Shown here one piece after another: positions 32,588 through 46,056 of a stretch of DNA of 64,000 nt. The stretch covers positions 71,833,992 to 71,897,991 of the forward strand of contig NC_060253.1 of the NCBI RefSeq assembly GCF_921293095.1, in the 5' to 3' direction. The stretch's first letter is position 1; every line of letters starts with the position of its first letter. The notes under the pieces were generated by a model. That model saw only the letters and a list, made by a program, of their open reading frames with translations, was not told the origin of the DNA and did no database searches. The translations under genes were made by a program, and so were the position numbers. The stretch is from Ischnura elegans. Taxonomy: Eukaryota; Arthropoda; Insecta; Odonata; Coenagrionidae.

Positions 32588-33251
32588 TAGGGTGGTTTCC
32601 TATTATTTTTTTATTGCTTTAGTCGAAAGATTATTACTCCTGGAGTACGTATTTCACGCTTTCAGATTTTTAAATGACGATACCTATTTTTCGCGATTAA
32701 ATGAAAAGTGAAAATTTTCAAGCGTGCGAAAACGCGACGGGTAAGTATGAATGCCGGGAAAAGCCCGTGTGACGTCATTCTGATTCCCGCTGCCGCAAAG
32801 TGAGGTGGCCTTGGGGCGATGAATTTTAGCGCTGATACGACGCAGGCTGCTAGCAGGTAGCAGAGTACCCTGCTAGCACGTAGCGCTTGGCTTAAAATAG
32901 GCTTATAAATACCTTATCAAACGAAGGAAACTTTCCGACCATATGCATTTTAATGGGTGATTATTAAGAGATGTTTCCCTGAGCTCTGTGCCTCATGCAT
33001 GCATTGGTAGTCTCAGACGATGTAAAACTCCTATCTACTCGTATAGAAACTAGGTACCTGTGATGTCACGTGGAGTGGCATCGCATAGGCGCCAATCTGG
33101 CCTTTTTCAAATGAGGATAAAATTGACCATGGCCATTCGTCTAAACTGGGAATTCTAAAACCAAATAATTTGTATATTATGGATACACTTATGGTGGGTA
33201 ACGAATCGCAATCAATGCCTTTCGTTTTCTTTGATGAAGGAAACTACCCTA
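32588..33251 (+). mobile_element. 650-bp MITE with TA-bounded ends, copy 2
   Basis: Same ends and interior as copy 1, very similar throughout, but keeping the extra 23-bp segment near 32860-32885. The 3' part can be read as MDTLMVGNESQSMPF in all four copies, but nucleotide identity is equally high there, so no coding selection is implied. Confidence 0.85.
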
Positions 33252-36200
33252 TTCCGTATTGCAAGACCAATGAAGTCATCTTTAGTCGGTTATGTAAAGT
33301 TCTTTCACGTCGTTACCTGCAGGCGGACCTAGTTGTCCAACGCTGTATGAAAAACCAACTGCGCACGATGGCGATGAAGTAATAAGCGAGAAGGGTAGAC
33401 TAAGACGGTGAATAGCTCTGGGCATGATTATAAATGCCCACATGAGTCCTCGCAAGGATCACTGCGTCTATAAGTGATAGGGGAGCGAGAAACACTAGGA
33501 ATGGTGACTAGAGATGACTGATAAAATGAATCAGACGACGCGTCTGTTATTGGGCTCCATTCATTCCTAAATCCTCAATCTCTTGGTCCCTATTCGGTTA
33601 AGCTTCAAAATTTTCCCGCCATCAAAATTGAAGTGATTTCAAGTTCTAAATTACCGTTCACTACAGCTAAACTTGGTGCTGCTCCATTTATTGTGAACGA
33701 GACCTTCTAATGACATATTCCTTCAATTACAGCACCAGCACAAGTGCGTCGTTCACCATGAATTCGATCAAGAAACAAAACTTACATTAATTTTTAAATA
33801 CATTTTGATGATCTACGATTATTCTTTGTCCATCAATAGGAGAAATATCTTCCTATGTGCAGCTTTATTTCAAGAGAAATTTGAACATTTCTAACTTACC
33901 ACTATCTCAAGTCAAGTAAATCCATTATTTATTGATCTTAAAAAACATGCGCTATTTTTAAGCTTCCAACTTCATCATTGCGGCAAGTTAAGTCTAAGTA
34001 AATTGCTACTAACAAGGTTGAAATTCCTCAAAATTCATAATAAACAACTTGAAGTAGTGAAATAATCTTGTTACTATGGAGGCTGAGTTATTAGCGATAA
34101 AACAGTAACGAAATAGCGAGCGAAATTCCTCAAGCGTAGATGAGATTCATTTTTATGTGTTTTCTACCAAAAAACTTCATTTTTCATTGCCGCATAGGGT
34201 CATTAACATTTCTGAATAGTAATATAACCGCAAGGAAAGACATCCCCCGAGACAATATGATTGTTTGCAATCACCGCCGTGACATCATAGCTCTCCGAAA
34301 GAAAATATCTGACCTTGGAATTTTTTCACCACGAAATTGCTGAGTACCATCAATGACGATATTTTGAAGCTATATCAGCACATTCTTAATTCTGTAAAAT
34401 CTGTCGCCTATCATGTATTTTGTAACCTCAATATTTCTGAAGAAGGGCATACCAATTATTTCGTCAATACACACCGTCCAGATTTCCTTCACTAGCGCAT
34501 AATACGATAATGCTACCACAAGACCATGAGGAATTCACCTCGCCCGAGGATTAAAAAAGCGATTTGTTTTCCTCGTACCACCTCTCAGATCGCTTCATAT
34601 ACCATGGTTTCAAACTCTACCTACTTAGAATGTAGTGTTCAAGTTGTGCTCAGCCAAGATTATTACTTCAAGAAATTCATACGTGAACTTCCTCCGGATA
34701 TCATGACTGAGTTCATTCATTCAGGGTAAAAACATACCAAAGAACACATCGGTTTCGGCTCATGCGACCAAGATTGAAATGGAAAAATCCGAGGTCACCA
34801 GTTGGGTCTGCCAACTTGACTGACTGACCACGACGATGCATTTATTTTAATGTACTCAATTTCGATTTGAAATTTTATTTCCAAGAAACTTATAAGCAGG
34901 ATGACCGAGAAGTGTCAGGAATTTAATAAGATTCATTCATAAGTAAATAATTTGCTTTTTCTAGTTTCCATAACAGTACTGAAGTTGAGACATTGATATT
35001 GGCCTCGCCTTATGGTTAATGAACAGCCATGTTAAGTCTTGGATATGTTTTCCGTAGGCTCATGCATATAAAATTCAGAAAAAATGTCTATCACCGTCAC
35101 AGAGAAATATTTTCTCTATCGACATTCACAGATTGAATTGCGCCCGATTTGAATTATGGATGTCGGCTTTATTAACTAATTATCACCGATAAAATTTAAT
35201 ACCATGATTACGTGTCCCTCTTCTCTCCTCGTTATTTTGATCTGTCTAGTTGAAGTTCCTTCTAATTCTAATCGGAAGCTATTCTATTCTTACGACGGCT
35301 TCCTAGTGTGTTCTTAAAATAATAGCCACATGACTAGTACTACCGTGTGACTAGTGTCGCAAGGCGTTTGACGTATATTGCCACCGCTTCCTTCGCCTAC
35401 ATTGAAAATCTTCGTCACCAAGGCACGTCATCAAAGTAGTCATCAAAGTATTCGGAATAAAATGGGATTGTTTAGGTCAATAGCAATTAGTAATAAGGTT
35501 ACCATGAATAATAAGTGCTGTCGTAGGATTTAGCATTCAAACATGAAATGAGTCACTAGAAGATTTTGCAATTCTCTTCGTGCAGCTAATTCGTCGCACG
35601 AAAATTCGAAGTCATATTAAACACAATAAAAATAATAACGAATCAGGATTTTAACAATAAACGTTGCCACTTTTTCATAAAGTAATAGTTAAACAATTTT
35701 TTTAACAATACATAAAATTGCCACTTCTCTTCGATTAACTTCGCAATCGCGGCATGATGGCCAATACTTTAATTGGGCGTTAATGACATCTTCTGGATAA
35801 TTTCCAATATTTTCCGTTGACAATTAATGCAACCACCAAGACTACGACTTCAAAATTCAAGCTCATTATTTACACTATGTTCAAATCACATTGCTGAGTG
35901 ATTAACGTCACATTAAAATAACTGATATATCTTTCGAACGTTACCAGCGGCATTATAATAAAATAATCATGAAAGAGTTGGACTAAAAAGCAGTCATCAA
36001 TATCCAACCTCTTATTTTCCATTAGCTACAATGTAATGGATTAATTTTAACAATATGAATGAATTTAACCTTCAATAACACCCCATCCTTAGATTTTCAC
36101 GTTAAATGCAATCGATAATTTGTACGAACTACGTGTGATTCCACATCAGCTATAAACGCAACGCAAAAAGGTGGAATTATCAACCCGATCCTCTCGGTTT

Positions 36201-37476
36201 CCTTAGAAATGTCGCATATTTAGTGGCCTCTACTAGTTAAAAAGATCTAATTTCTCCAGTTTCACAAAACATAATGGGGTGAGAAGCCAAAAAGTACAAG
36301 TGATTGTCCTTTACAGAAATTGGTAGAAGAAAAATATAAAAACTTGGTGGCCAAGGGATACGACTGAATCTCTGTTCTGTACTGGAATCGAGTAGAAAAT
36401 CAAATGCACTACTAAATATCTAGTTGATCTTGTTTGTTTCCTTTACCTAATTTGTGTACCTAACTATGTGTAGAGACAAAAATCACTTGTACCTCTTGGC
36501 GGCTTCCCATCCCCTCATAAAACAAAGCTACAGAACGCAAGAGCTGAGACGTTCCGTAAAAGTTATTTGAAGCTTTGCACGTTCAGTTCGCTGAACTCTC
36601 GTGTCCTTTCGAAGAATAAATCTTTCCCTAAGGTGTATTGACCTCCCATTTCGAGAAACTAAACCGAAGGCCAACTGGTTTCGAGCGAACGAAGATTATA
36701 TAATCTTTTTTTGGCGGTGTTGGCCACAGCCCAAATCGTTCTGAATTTTTTTGCAAATCAAAACGGTATCATTTATGACCGCCAGAGGGGGAAGGTAAAT
36801 ATTTCGTCGGAGAATAAAAAGCTGGGCGTTGAGGTTCGAGTTTCACAAGGCTCACGGCCTCCAACTGAATCAACTTCATTTCATCTAATGAAAGTTGTAT
36901 GAAACTAAGCCATTGAGGTCACCCGTGTAAACCATCCACTACATTCATGGGTCCTGATTTTAACCTGAAGCGCATTTCGGACGATAATATATTATAAAAT
37001 ACAAGATCTAGCATAGTACATTTACGATAAAATTAGATTTTCTTCTGCATACCAAGAAACCAAGTGCTTTACAGTACTTAGAAAGCACTGTTTTATACGT
37101 GGCACGTAACTGCGCATCTTCGAGCTTCGTCTTATTTCTCAATCGGGGGTGAAATCATTTTATAATTAGAGAAGGGGTCACTTGGCCATATTTCTTTCAT
37201 GCATTTGTATGCATATGTTCGCGCAATTCACCTCCGCTCGGGAATAAGATTGTGCAATTATGTGCCTCATGCAAAACGGGCCTAATAGCACCAAGAAGGC
37301 TTCCAGCAATACCAGGTTACTGTCAACCAATCCCAATAGCTTTCACAGAAACCATGGGATCTTTAGTTAGCCATGAGCTGTTCAAGCCATCAAGTTGTTC
37401 CTTGTTATAAAAAACAAACTCGTAGTAAATTTGAGATTTTTCAGAATTAATAATTTTGTGATGCTCGAGTTTCTTT
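33252..37476. other. Long AT-rich stretch
   Basis: No gene, RNA gene or shared repeat recognised. 36240-36900 has slightly higher GC. Short frames (34140-34343, 34526-34729, 36711-36902) have no domains. Confidence 0.6.
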
Positions 37477-37760
37477 CATGCCGTTCCCGTTACGAATGAT
37501 GTCCATGGGCTCGGTTTCAAATCCAGACAGGGGCAGAGAATTTTCAGAGATTGCCCGATCCATGCTTGCATGTTGCGTTGAAGGCATTTTAAGCGCAACA
37601 TTCCATCCGTGGGATGGGACGTTGCGCTTGCGATGGGCGGTCCCCTTGGCGCCTTTTCCTTCTTCCGGGTTTCCACCCTTCCTTCCATACCCTTCCCTCA
37701 TGGCGTAAATGACCTTAGCTGTCTGTCGTGTTCTCCAAATACCATACCATACCTTACATT
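37477..37760. repeat. GC-rich block with strong hairpin, possible dispersed repeat
   Basis: An 18-bp stem with a very short loop lies at 37591-37629 (AAGCGCAAC...GTTGCGCTT), with one mismatch and one G-T pair. The block ends with a purine/pyrimidine-biased tract and a tandem ATACC motif (about 37739-37757). Both strands have frames of 70-84 codons without domains. It may be a SINE or MITE, but no second copy is in the window. Confidence 0.4.
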
Positions 37761-38427
37761 AAAATGATCCTACTACACTCTCTTTGGGTGAACGGTTACC
37801 GATGAAATATAAGAAGAGAACTAACGATTTATTGCTATGAGAATTAATTTCTACGAGGCTAAGTTCTAAATTTTCACTCATCCATCGAAATTTAGTCAAC
37901 TAGAGCAAAAAATTCACGATTCCTCGCCTCCAGTGACACCCTAAGAAGGAGTGAAAATATAATCAGTATGGAAAAGCACGAAGACAGCATTTAACTACAA
38001 GCAATACCTTATTTTATAAAGCCATCATTAAGAGCAATAATTCAACACACAAACGAGAACGAGAGGTATACAACTATTCTTAAGTATTGGCTCAATATAT
38101 CACCAATGACGGGAACTTACAAATATGTCAGGAGTAATAAGTGATACAAGTCATAATAATATTATTCCTTATGATGAATGAGTAAAACAAGTTTTTCACG
38201 ATACAAGATCCAATAAAAGATCAAGGAGAGAGCAGGCACATGTTATTGAGGGCAGGACCCAGATCGCTTTAATCCATCCCAGAGGGTATCACACGATTGA
38301 ACCTCTGCTAATTTCATGCACTGTTAAGAGTAGAAAAAAACGAACACACTGTGATTGCGAGAATGAAAGAGATTGGTCGACTTGCTGAGTAGCCCTAGAG
38401 AAAGTTAGATCTAAGGTTTCCGCGGCG
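37761..38427. other. AT-rich non-coding stretch
   Basis: No feature recognised before the left arm of the split hairpin element. Confidence 0.55.
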
Positions 38428-39227
38428 TTCCTCCACATGAGTCTCGGCTTTCGGGCGTTCCTTCGCGTTGAAATGTCCATAGGTGACGACAGTTTCTCCA
38501 GCCGTCCTGCTTGCGTCTTCAGGTCAGAAGTAGCGATGATTAAATTTGGCCGTCTTAAGCCTGAATCACACGATCATTTTTTTTCGTCGCGAAAGTGATC
38601 ACTATCGCGAGCACTGCGCAAAATGATCGTCGGCGGCAATTGTTTTTCGCGATGGCGATCGCGATGTGGATTCCCATCGCTATTTTTCATCACTCGTCCG
38701 GTCGCTTTTTCCGTCGCTAAAACCGTCACTAAAACCCCATATTAACCAATCAGATAGCATGACCGTATGGTGTGATTGCAGCGCCACGTTTGACAAATGT
38801 GGGAACGGCATAAATAAACAAACACGCTATATAATTTCGTGATGTGGGTCCTATGACAACGAGCTGTGATATTGGAAATGATGCGAAAAGCGACGGCGGG
38901 AGTGACCGTGTGATTCCGAAAAATGATCACGAGAGCGATTGCTTTTCGCGACGGGATAAGTGATCTCGATAGTGATTACTTTCGCGACGAAAAAAAATGA
39001 TCGTGTGATTCAGGCTTTATGTAGGTACTTTGGAGATCGGAGGTCGGTTCTGATTGGTTGGTTCTCAGGTGGGCTCTGATTGGTCATTGATTTTGAAGAC
39101 CCTTTTCCATGTGTTGGCTAATGTGTAGCCGTCTTTTGGAGACGGCTCTAAGAGGGCTCTAAGACTAAGGTGCTATGGACATTTCAACGCGGAAGAACGC
39201 CCGAAAGGCGAGACTCCTCAAGGGAGT
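38428..39227. mobile_element. Penelope-like hairpin element split by a MITE
   Basis: About 55-bp inverted arms (38428-38483 and 39170-39227) share GGACATTTCAACGCGG (right) and its complement, plus GCCCGAAAG. Next to the left arm on the minus strand is ACCTGAAGACGCAAG...GGAGAAACTGTCGTC, the same core layout as foldbacks at 61.9 and 63.7 kb. The interior is expanded by a Harbinger-like MITE (38558-39016). The right arm reads outward as MDISTRKNARKARLL. No convincing target duplication (only AGAGATT at 38368 and 39232). Confidence 0.7.
38558..39016. mobile_element. Harbinger-like MITE with TTA duplication
   Basis: 53-bp terminal inverted repeats (38558-38610 and 38964-39016, two mismatches) start AGCCTGAATCACACGATCA. 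TTA flanks both ends (38555-38557 and 39017-39019), the 3-bp TWA duplication known for PIF/Harbinger elements. Subterminal repeats of AAAATGATC and TTTTCGCGA recur inside. 459 bp, no transposase. It is younger than the hairpin element it splits. Confidence 0.75.
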
Positions 39228-41763
39228 TATCAGAGATTATATACGCCGACAATTAAGAATTCAAATACCTCAGCGAGTGTGATAGCTAGACAGCATACTC
39301 AATCTTTTCACCACGATTATGTAAGGCTATGAGTCAAACGAGTCATTTCAATGTTGCACTTGATCAATTTCGCTCAATATGAGGTCAAGGTAAACTCATG
39401 GTTTCATTCTATCAATCGGGAAAATGCCATTTTTATTTCTTGTTTTATATTGGTATATTTAAGCTGTACATTAGGTTCCAATTAATCAAGCTTGAACCCA
39501 ATGAGAGTAGCCTATAGATGAAAAATGAAATACGTGTATAAGTTTACCGATTTTCGAGAAACTTCAAGATCTTATCTCCACTTTTAGATTGATGGAAAAG
39601 ATCGTGGTCAGTCATTTGCAGCCGGTAATCAGTTCTTAAGGACAATACGACTTTTTGCTTTCATATTCCCCACGGATGATTTGTAAGATTGGTAATAGAC
39701 TTTGAAGGTCAATATGTTTACCTAGGATAGCAGCCCAATTAGATCGGGAGGTAATCGTGAGGGGATGAAGAGAGGACATTATTTTCATAGTTAGACTCTT
39801 ATTTCGTTGGCCACTAGCTGTTCATTCAACACGCCTAGTTTACAGACAACGTTTGATTACATAAGATTAGGGTAAAAAAATCACAATGAATCATTTTCCA
39901 AAACTTTATGAAAGGATACAGAGCATGATGAAGCCTGACTTCATAATTCCTCGAGTAGATTTCCCATTAAGACATCGAAGCCTTATATCATGTGTGACCA
40001 GAGAGCTATGGTATATACTGTACAGTAAAGTATCAACCATTAACCAGGTTAAATTATGGCAATAAGTGAGAAAAATTGTTAACCCCGGCTTTAACGCCGT
40101 GCGTAAGTTTGGCCATGTATTATAAAACTGTCCCTCAACATAGTATTCCACCAACGAAATCCAATCTTTGGAGGACTTTTCTCATGCTTTCAGTGAATTT
40201 CAATTTAATACTTACATTGTTTAAGCCTATCGGCTATTTACATTTGTATAGCCTTAATTTTCAGATCTAGTTAAAAATATACAACGCGAAAAAAGTTATT
40301 CGGAACACATTTATTTTAAAATACGTTCCCACTCATTTCCATAACCACCCGAAGGTTGGTTCGGACATGTAAGAGTAAATATAAACACAGAATAAACCAT
40401 AGACCTGTGAATTTATCCCATTCAAGATACTAGGCGGCGGAATTACTTTCCCAGAATCGTCTACAAATGCGAGGGTTTTCATTCAGGGGTGTCAATAAGC
40501 TTCGACCAGATTTTTAATCCTGGAACCCTCAAGCCCCAACTGGCCACTACATTCCCATTCATGGAATACAGAGGCTCAAAAATCAAAAGTAATGTAATAA
40601 AAATAAAAATGCAATTAATAAGACAATAAGTACTAGAGAACTTACAGCAGCAAACCAATATCTTATTTAAGAGAAAGTTCGGAGAAAAAGTATTTCCTTA
40701 CACCAAGGGCGGGCTATTTTGCGAGGAAGAAAATTACAGACAAACCAGGAGTGCCTCTTTCGCTGCGCAAACATTCTCCACGAATTACTCTCTTTTTTTT
40801 GTCCCACTTGATACATCGAAAAATATCCAAAGGTATGACTTTTATTTCACACTCTTATTGGTCAGTTACAGGATGATATTTTATTCTAAAACCAAACCTA
40901 AAACAACTATACCGTATATATCTTCAGCACTAAGTAATCGTAGTATGATACAGATAGGCACACCGAGTATAGTGCTTCAATATCAATGATCTAGGTACTC
41001 CGTCCTTAATACTCGTAACAACTCGTCCGCGACTGTGTGGTTTCACCAGCCATAACCTTGATCCAGTTTTACGAGTTCAAATGAGAGGGGCACTTCATTA
41101 CCACTAGTTTAGCCAAGTCATCTTCACCAAAGCAGCCATGAATGGAACAATTAAATGAATGAAAGTATCAATTAATGATATAGTGCTATGAAAAGAGACA
41201 ATGCGGAAAATGCTATATTGGAAATCAGTCTTGAGGAAGATGTTTCTGCTACAGGTGCTGGTGGAAACTTTTCCATGGGAATATTTAGTCCATTAGTTTA
41301 TTTCTGTAACAGCTGAGAAGATTGATGACTAATTTCTCACTTTACTGATATTCACCTGTAGCTTTCTTTCAATACAAAGCAAAAATATTTTAGGTAACGT
41401 TCTTCTCGAGGAAAACAAAATTGCCGTGCGTGAAAACGTATATTTTTTTAGGAATAATACATCCCAGTATCTTATAGATCTTAAAAGAGTGATTTAATTA
41501 AAATTTATGTAAAAAATTAGCGCCATTTTCTCCTAAAAAGAGGGATGGGAATTTGTCTGATAGTATTTAAGACACCAAAAATAACGAAAAGAGGTCAAGA
41601 TAGTGAGCAACACTTCAAAAAACACGTTTTTTTTAGTATTCCCGAAGTATCGCCACCGTCTTCTATCATCTATTTTAATAATAATCCCACCACCTTTTTT
41701 TATCCATCCATCTGGTCCGGTGTAGTCCAAAATTTTCCCTAGAGGGGAAAGACGGTAGCTAAA
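39228..41763. other. AT-rich non-coding stretch
   Basis: Nothing recognised on either strand. Confidence 0.6.
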
Positions 41764-41832
41764 CTAGCTAAAGTACCCGACAGGAAATTAGGAGATCCGG
41801 CTTCGAATCCCGATAAAGGCGAATGATTTTTT
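41764..41832 (+). repeat. tRNA-like SINE head or tRNA pseudogene
   Basis: A-box-like TAGCTAAACTAGCTAAAGTA and B-box-like GCTTCGAATCC are spaced as in a tRNA, followed by CGATAAAGGCGAA. Arm pairing is too poor for a functional tRNA. Confidence 0.45.
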
Positions 41833-44800
41833 TCCTCAGTGAAAGTTTCTCAAAATTTGTGCATTGCGCTTAAATCCGTAAAGTTTTCACCGCGGCAAGT
41901 CCCTGTATACTTTAAAAAAATCCATCTTTTTCTCCGCTTGGGAGTTCATAAAGGCCCTCGATGCTTGGCTGGACCTTATAGTTCCCCTCTCCTCGCGTGC
42001 GAAACCTTCTGAGTATGATGCAAGAGAAAGAGAACTCCAAAGGTGATCTCCACCGCATCAAGCTCACGAAAACCTTGGAAGTCCAAGCAGATTGAATCAC
42101 GAACAGAGATGATCACCGACGAGTACATTCGCCCTTGCAAAACCCTCCCACACCCAACCGACAACCGCTTTTTTATGACCGACTCCTTTACCATTCCACC
42201 GCAGCCCGTTTAAATCCTCAGGAAATAACTTCAGAAATAACGATGGCGAATTAAAGAACGAAAACTCTCATAAAAATTACACTTACGGCGTTAATGACAC
42301 CATAGAACTAGCAAATGCAATTCCAAGCCCATGAATATCGCAATAGCGGATTCTCCGATCGACCGCTACTGCACTTACCAAGAGTTACGAGACTCGAGTT
42401 TGAACGTTAATCAAAGCCATACCCTTTATGTCTTCATATTCATGATATTCGCACCATTACTTTTCTTGTTATATTGCGCTTTGATTAAAACGATCGAAAA
42501 AAGTTTTATCCGGCAAGTAAAAATATAGATATTACCGCATAAACTAAAATTGGTCAAAAACATTACACAGTTGCATTGGAAACTGTCATCAGTTTTAGGA
42601 GTCCTCGGCAATAATTTTAAAACATCACGGCTCATTCGCTGCCCCTAATGAACCTTCTCCGGTTACATCAGAGGTTCTAGCTATAGACCGAACATAAGCA
42701 ACCACAAATTATGACAGCATGCATTGACTAACATGAGTGTAATAATTTCTTCTAATTAGCGTCCCCTTTGCTAAGCTGTCGCTCCTGAATATTTTCCTGG
42801 GCTCTTGATTTCCTTGATGCGAGGTTTCTTAAAACGTTCTAATCACCGAGAAGACATCAAATGTCGCAGTAAGTGAAGGAAATTGGCAGATTAGTACATA
42901 GTACATACATAGTATTTCATACAGCTTCTTTCACTTATATTCTAGGTAAGTCTTGATTGACGGGTAAATTATTTATTTTGTCGCAATTAAATTTTATTTG
43001 ATCACTTACAAGTACAAAAGAGATCCTCGTTGAAATATTGGTGTACGACGAGGATGGAAAACATAACCGGAATTTAGCACGTGAGCGATTTTTCAAATCG
43101 CATGGGTGGGCGCTCACATACATAAAAGTTTGGTATAAATTTTGCCAAAAATTCATAGACCGCCATGCCACAAAGGTTTATGCCTTAAAATAAATCTATT
43201 GCATAAAAAAGGTATTTGTGACTCCAGCGCTAGCATAAATATCTCGAATCAACATAATTCATGCAGCGTAGATAGATTAATTGTAACTTTTTCCCCACGC
43301 TTAAAAACCTCATCACATCGATGAGCGAATATTGCTGATTAACCGCGGAAGTGGGATTAAGAAATGAGGTATTAAATTATTTCATGGTGGTACTTTGAGC
43401 TACGAAGTGCTCATTAGTAGCCATTTCGTTAAAAGAAATACAAATTGATCGTAGGGTACTCTCCGGCTGTCGTTTTAAATTAAAATGGGATGCTCACGTA
43501 ATATTTTTGGATAGGGAATTAAAATAAAATATTCATAGACTTCTAATTTCATGTTTATAAAGCGTAGAATAAATGTATGAATTAGGTACAATGATAAAAT
43601 AAGCGTCGATTTGGCAAAAAATAACGAAAAGAGTACCTCGATGTAATAGTCAACACCGATTAATGAAAATATGACCATGTGATCTGCTACAAGCTCACGA
43701 CACACTAATAACATACATAACAATTTTTCATTACAAATTAAGCAATAATGCAGTGATTGAAGGTGGCATTATTATTATAAAATGCATGCTGAGAGTACAA
43801 TATTCTAAAAAAAATAAGTAAATGAAAATAGCACGACAGCTGGCTTCAGAAATGGGAAAGAGTTCATTTTGATAGAAATGCACAGCGCATCTTTTTCTTT
43901 GTTTCTTCTACGAAGGCATTATTTAATTAGAGACTGAGTTGAAGACAAAATGAAGGATTCATTTTACATTGCATGGAGGCTAATTTAGTATCGAGCTTAA
44001 AGAATGAGTATAATAAATGGGTTTACATGAGTTCCATGACGGTTTCCACTGACATCTTATGTACCCGCATAGATAACTACATAGCCCATATGCCCAAATA
44101 TATACATTCAAAATTTTCGTTTTGTTGAGTGACATTGAGGCCTAATGCACATCTACCCAAATTCTCAATTTCAACCATGTAAATTTTCATCTGTCGGCCG
44201 CGAATAACATTATTTTGACCTTGAAAACAGAGAACATCTCTCCCAAATTAACTCGGAGAGAGCAAGATGCAGACAGCGGTGCGTGTTTTCATAAACACCG
44301 ACACCTCCTCGCTTCATTAAGCGAGAGGAACTTCACAATTAGAACAAACAGAATGCGTGCGACTTAATCTCGTCATAAAATGTCCCCGCGTCTCAAAAAA
44401 TATACTAGTGATGACACTCCTTCGCTATGCTTGTTCTCGCGCACCTCATTGCGAGTATAAAACACGTTAACCTTGTATCTGCGTCGGAGCGCACAAATCT
44501 GCCGTTGGTGACAGCGGAGTGAATAATTTATACGCTGGACATGGCTTTAGTGAGAGGGAACAAATGAAATGCTCATTCTAAAAGGAAAATAACAAGGTCC
44601 TCGTGCTCAATGCTCCTCGCCATTTCGCACACTGAAGGAAGGGTCGATGATTAATATTAGAATTTATGAAGCACACAACACGTTAAGCTAATGCAATAAC
44701 ATGGCCACCGAACTTGTCTGAATACTATGATATGCGTCATCAACGACGGAAGGTTGACCATTAGTGGAGGAATGGCACACGAGTGATGTGTTTTCCTTGC

Positions 44801-44863
44801 AACGCATTTACTATTGCATTGTTTCCTAGACTTAACTTATCAAGTTCCACCACAAATCGATAC
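41833..44863. other. AT-rich stretch with one GC-richer patch
   Basis: 41930-42200 is GC-richer with frames on both strands and no recognised domain. A hairpin CTCGCTT-CATT-AAGCGAG lies at 44308-44325, and a TATAAAA word at 44456-44462 is followed by GC-richer sequence; no initiator supports a promoter. Confidence 0.5.
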
Positions 44864-45639
44864 TGCATAAACGCTCAACAATCGCCCACTGAATCAAATC
44901 CGCTCATCTAGTATATGGTGGTTTCCTATTATTTTTTTATTGCCTAAATCGAAAGATTATTACTCCTGGAGTTCTTATTTCACGCTTCTAAATTTTTAAA
45001 TGACGATATCTATTTTTCACGATTAAATGAAAAGTGAAATATTTCAAGCGCGCGAAAACGCGACGGCTAAGTAGGAATGATGGGAAAAGTTCGTGTGACG
45101 TATTTCTGATTCCAGCTGTCGGCGTGTGAGGTGACCTTGGGGCGAGGCTTTGAGCGCTGATACGACGCAGGCTGCTAGCAGGTAGCTGAGTACCCTGCTA
45201 GCAGGTAGCGCTTGGCTTAAATAAGGGTTATTAATCCCCTATCAAACGAAGGAAACTTTCCGACCTTAGGTATTTTTAATGTGTGATTATTAAGAGATGT
45301 TTCCCTGAGCTCTGTGCCTAATGCATGCATTAGTAATCTCAGGCAATGTAAAACTCCTATCCTCTCGTGTAGAAACTAGGTCCCTGTGAAGTCACGTGGA
45401 GTGGAATCGCATGGGCGCCAATCTGGCCTTTTTCATTAAATGGTAAAAATTGACCGTTGACATTCGTCTAAACTGGGATTTCTAAAACCAAATAATTTGT
45501 ATATTATGGATACACTTATGGTGGGTAACGAATCGCAATCAATGCCTTTCGTTTTCTTTGATGAAGGGAACTACCCTATTGTAAGGGCTATGTATATGAG
45601 CGGATTTCATTCGGTGGGCGATCGTTGAGCGTTTATGCA
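44864..45639. repeat. 47-bp inverted repeat pair hosting a MITE
   Basis: Arms 44864-44910 and 45593-45639 match with about four mismatches, starting and ending TGCATAAACGCTCAAC. Similarity probably extends outward (ATCGATAC near 44857 versus GGTATCGAAA near 45646). Without the MITE at 44914-45578 the loop would be under 20 bases, so a small foldback element was the target of the MITE insertion. Confidence 0.8.
44914..45578 (+). mobile_element. 650-bp MITE with TA-bounded ends, copy 3
   Basis: The left end is slightly decayed (TATGGTGGTTTCC), the right end intact (GGGAACTACCCTA). The interior matches the other three copies with more substitutions than copies 1 and 2. It carries the double CTGCTAGCAGGTAGC segment. 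Confidence 0.82.
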
Positions 45640-45987
45640 CCGGAGGTATCGAAATACATCTCGAAGTATAGTCGGTGTGAGTTTTCCAGATTTCTAAATA
45701 TAGCTGGAATGGAAATATTCATATTCTTAATATAATTGAACCACCGCACCCTCAAAAGAAATCAGGGATGGTAAGATTAATGCATGATCAAAAGGTATTA
45801 ATCACGCTTGTTTCCGCCTGATAATGAATGCAATTATCATTCCTTGATAAAATCATAATTTAGAGACCTAATCAACCATACCACTTGAGGAAAAATTGCG
45901 AAGAATTCCTTTTCCCAATATTTCGGTTATGAAATTTCGTAAGTAGCCCGCGATCTGCAGTTTCCCAGCCGCTGGCTTTTATGACGG

Positions 45988-46056
45988 AGAGCCTTGGAGT
46001 GCTTGGCTGCTGTCCTAAGAGCACCGGGTTAAAATCCCAGGTGAAGCCACCAGCCA
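45988..46056 (+). repeat. tRNA-like SINE head or tRNA pseudogene
   Basis: GAGAGCCTTGGAGTGCTTGG followed by GAGCACCGGGTTAAAATCCC gives A- and B-box-like blocks with tRNA-like spacing; GGTTAAAATCC departs from the B-box consensus at one base. Confidence 0.4.

Noticed and set aside
44456..44462. TATAAAA as a promoter
   Set aside because: No initiator, downstream element or open frame follows at the right distance; such words are common in AT-rich DNA.
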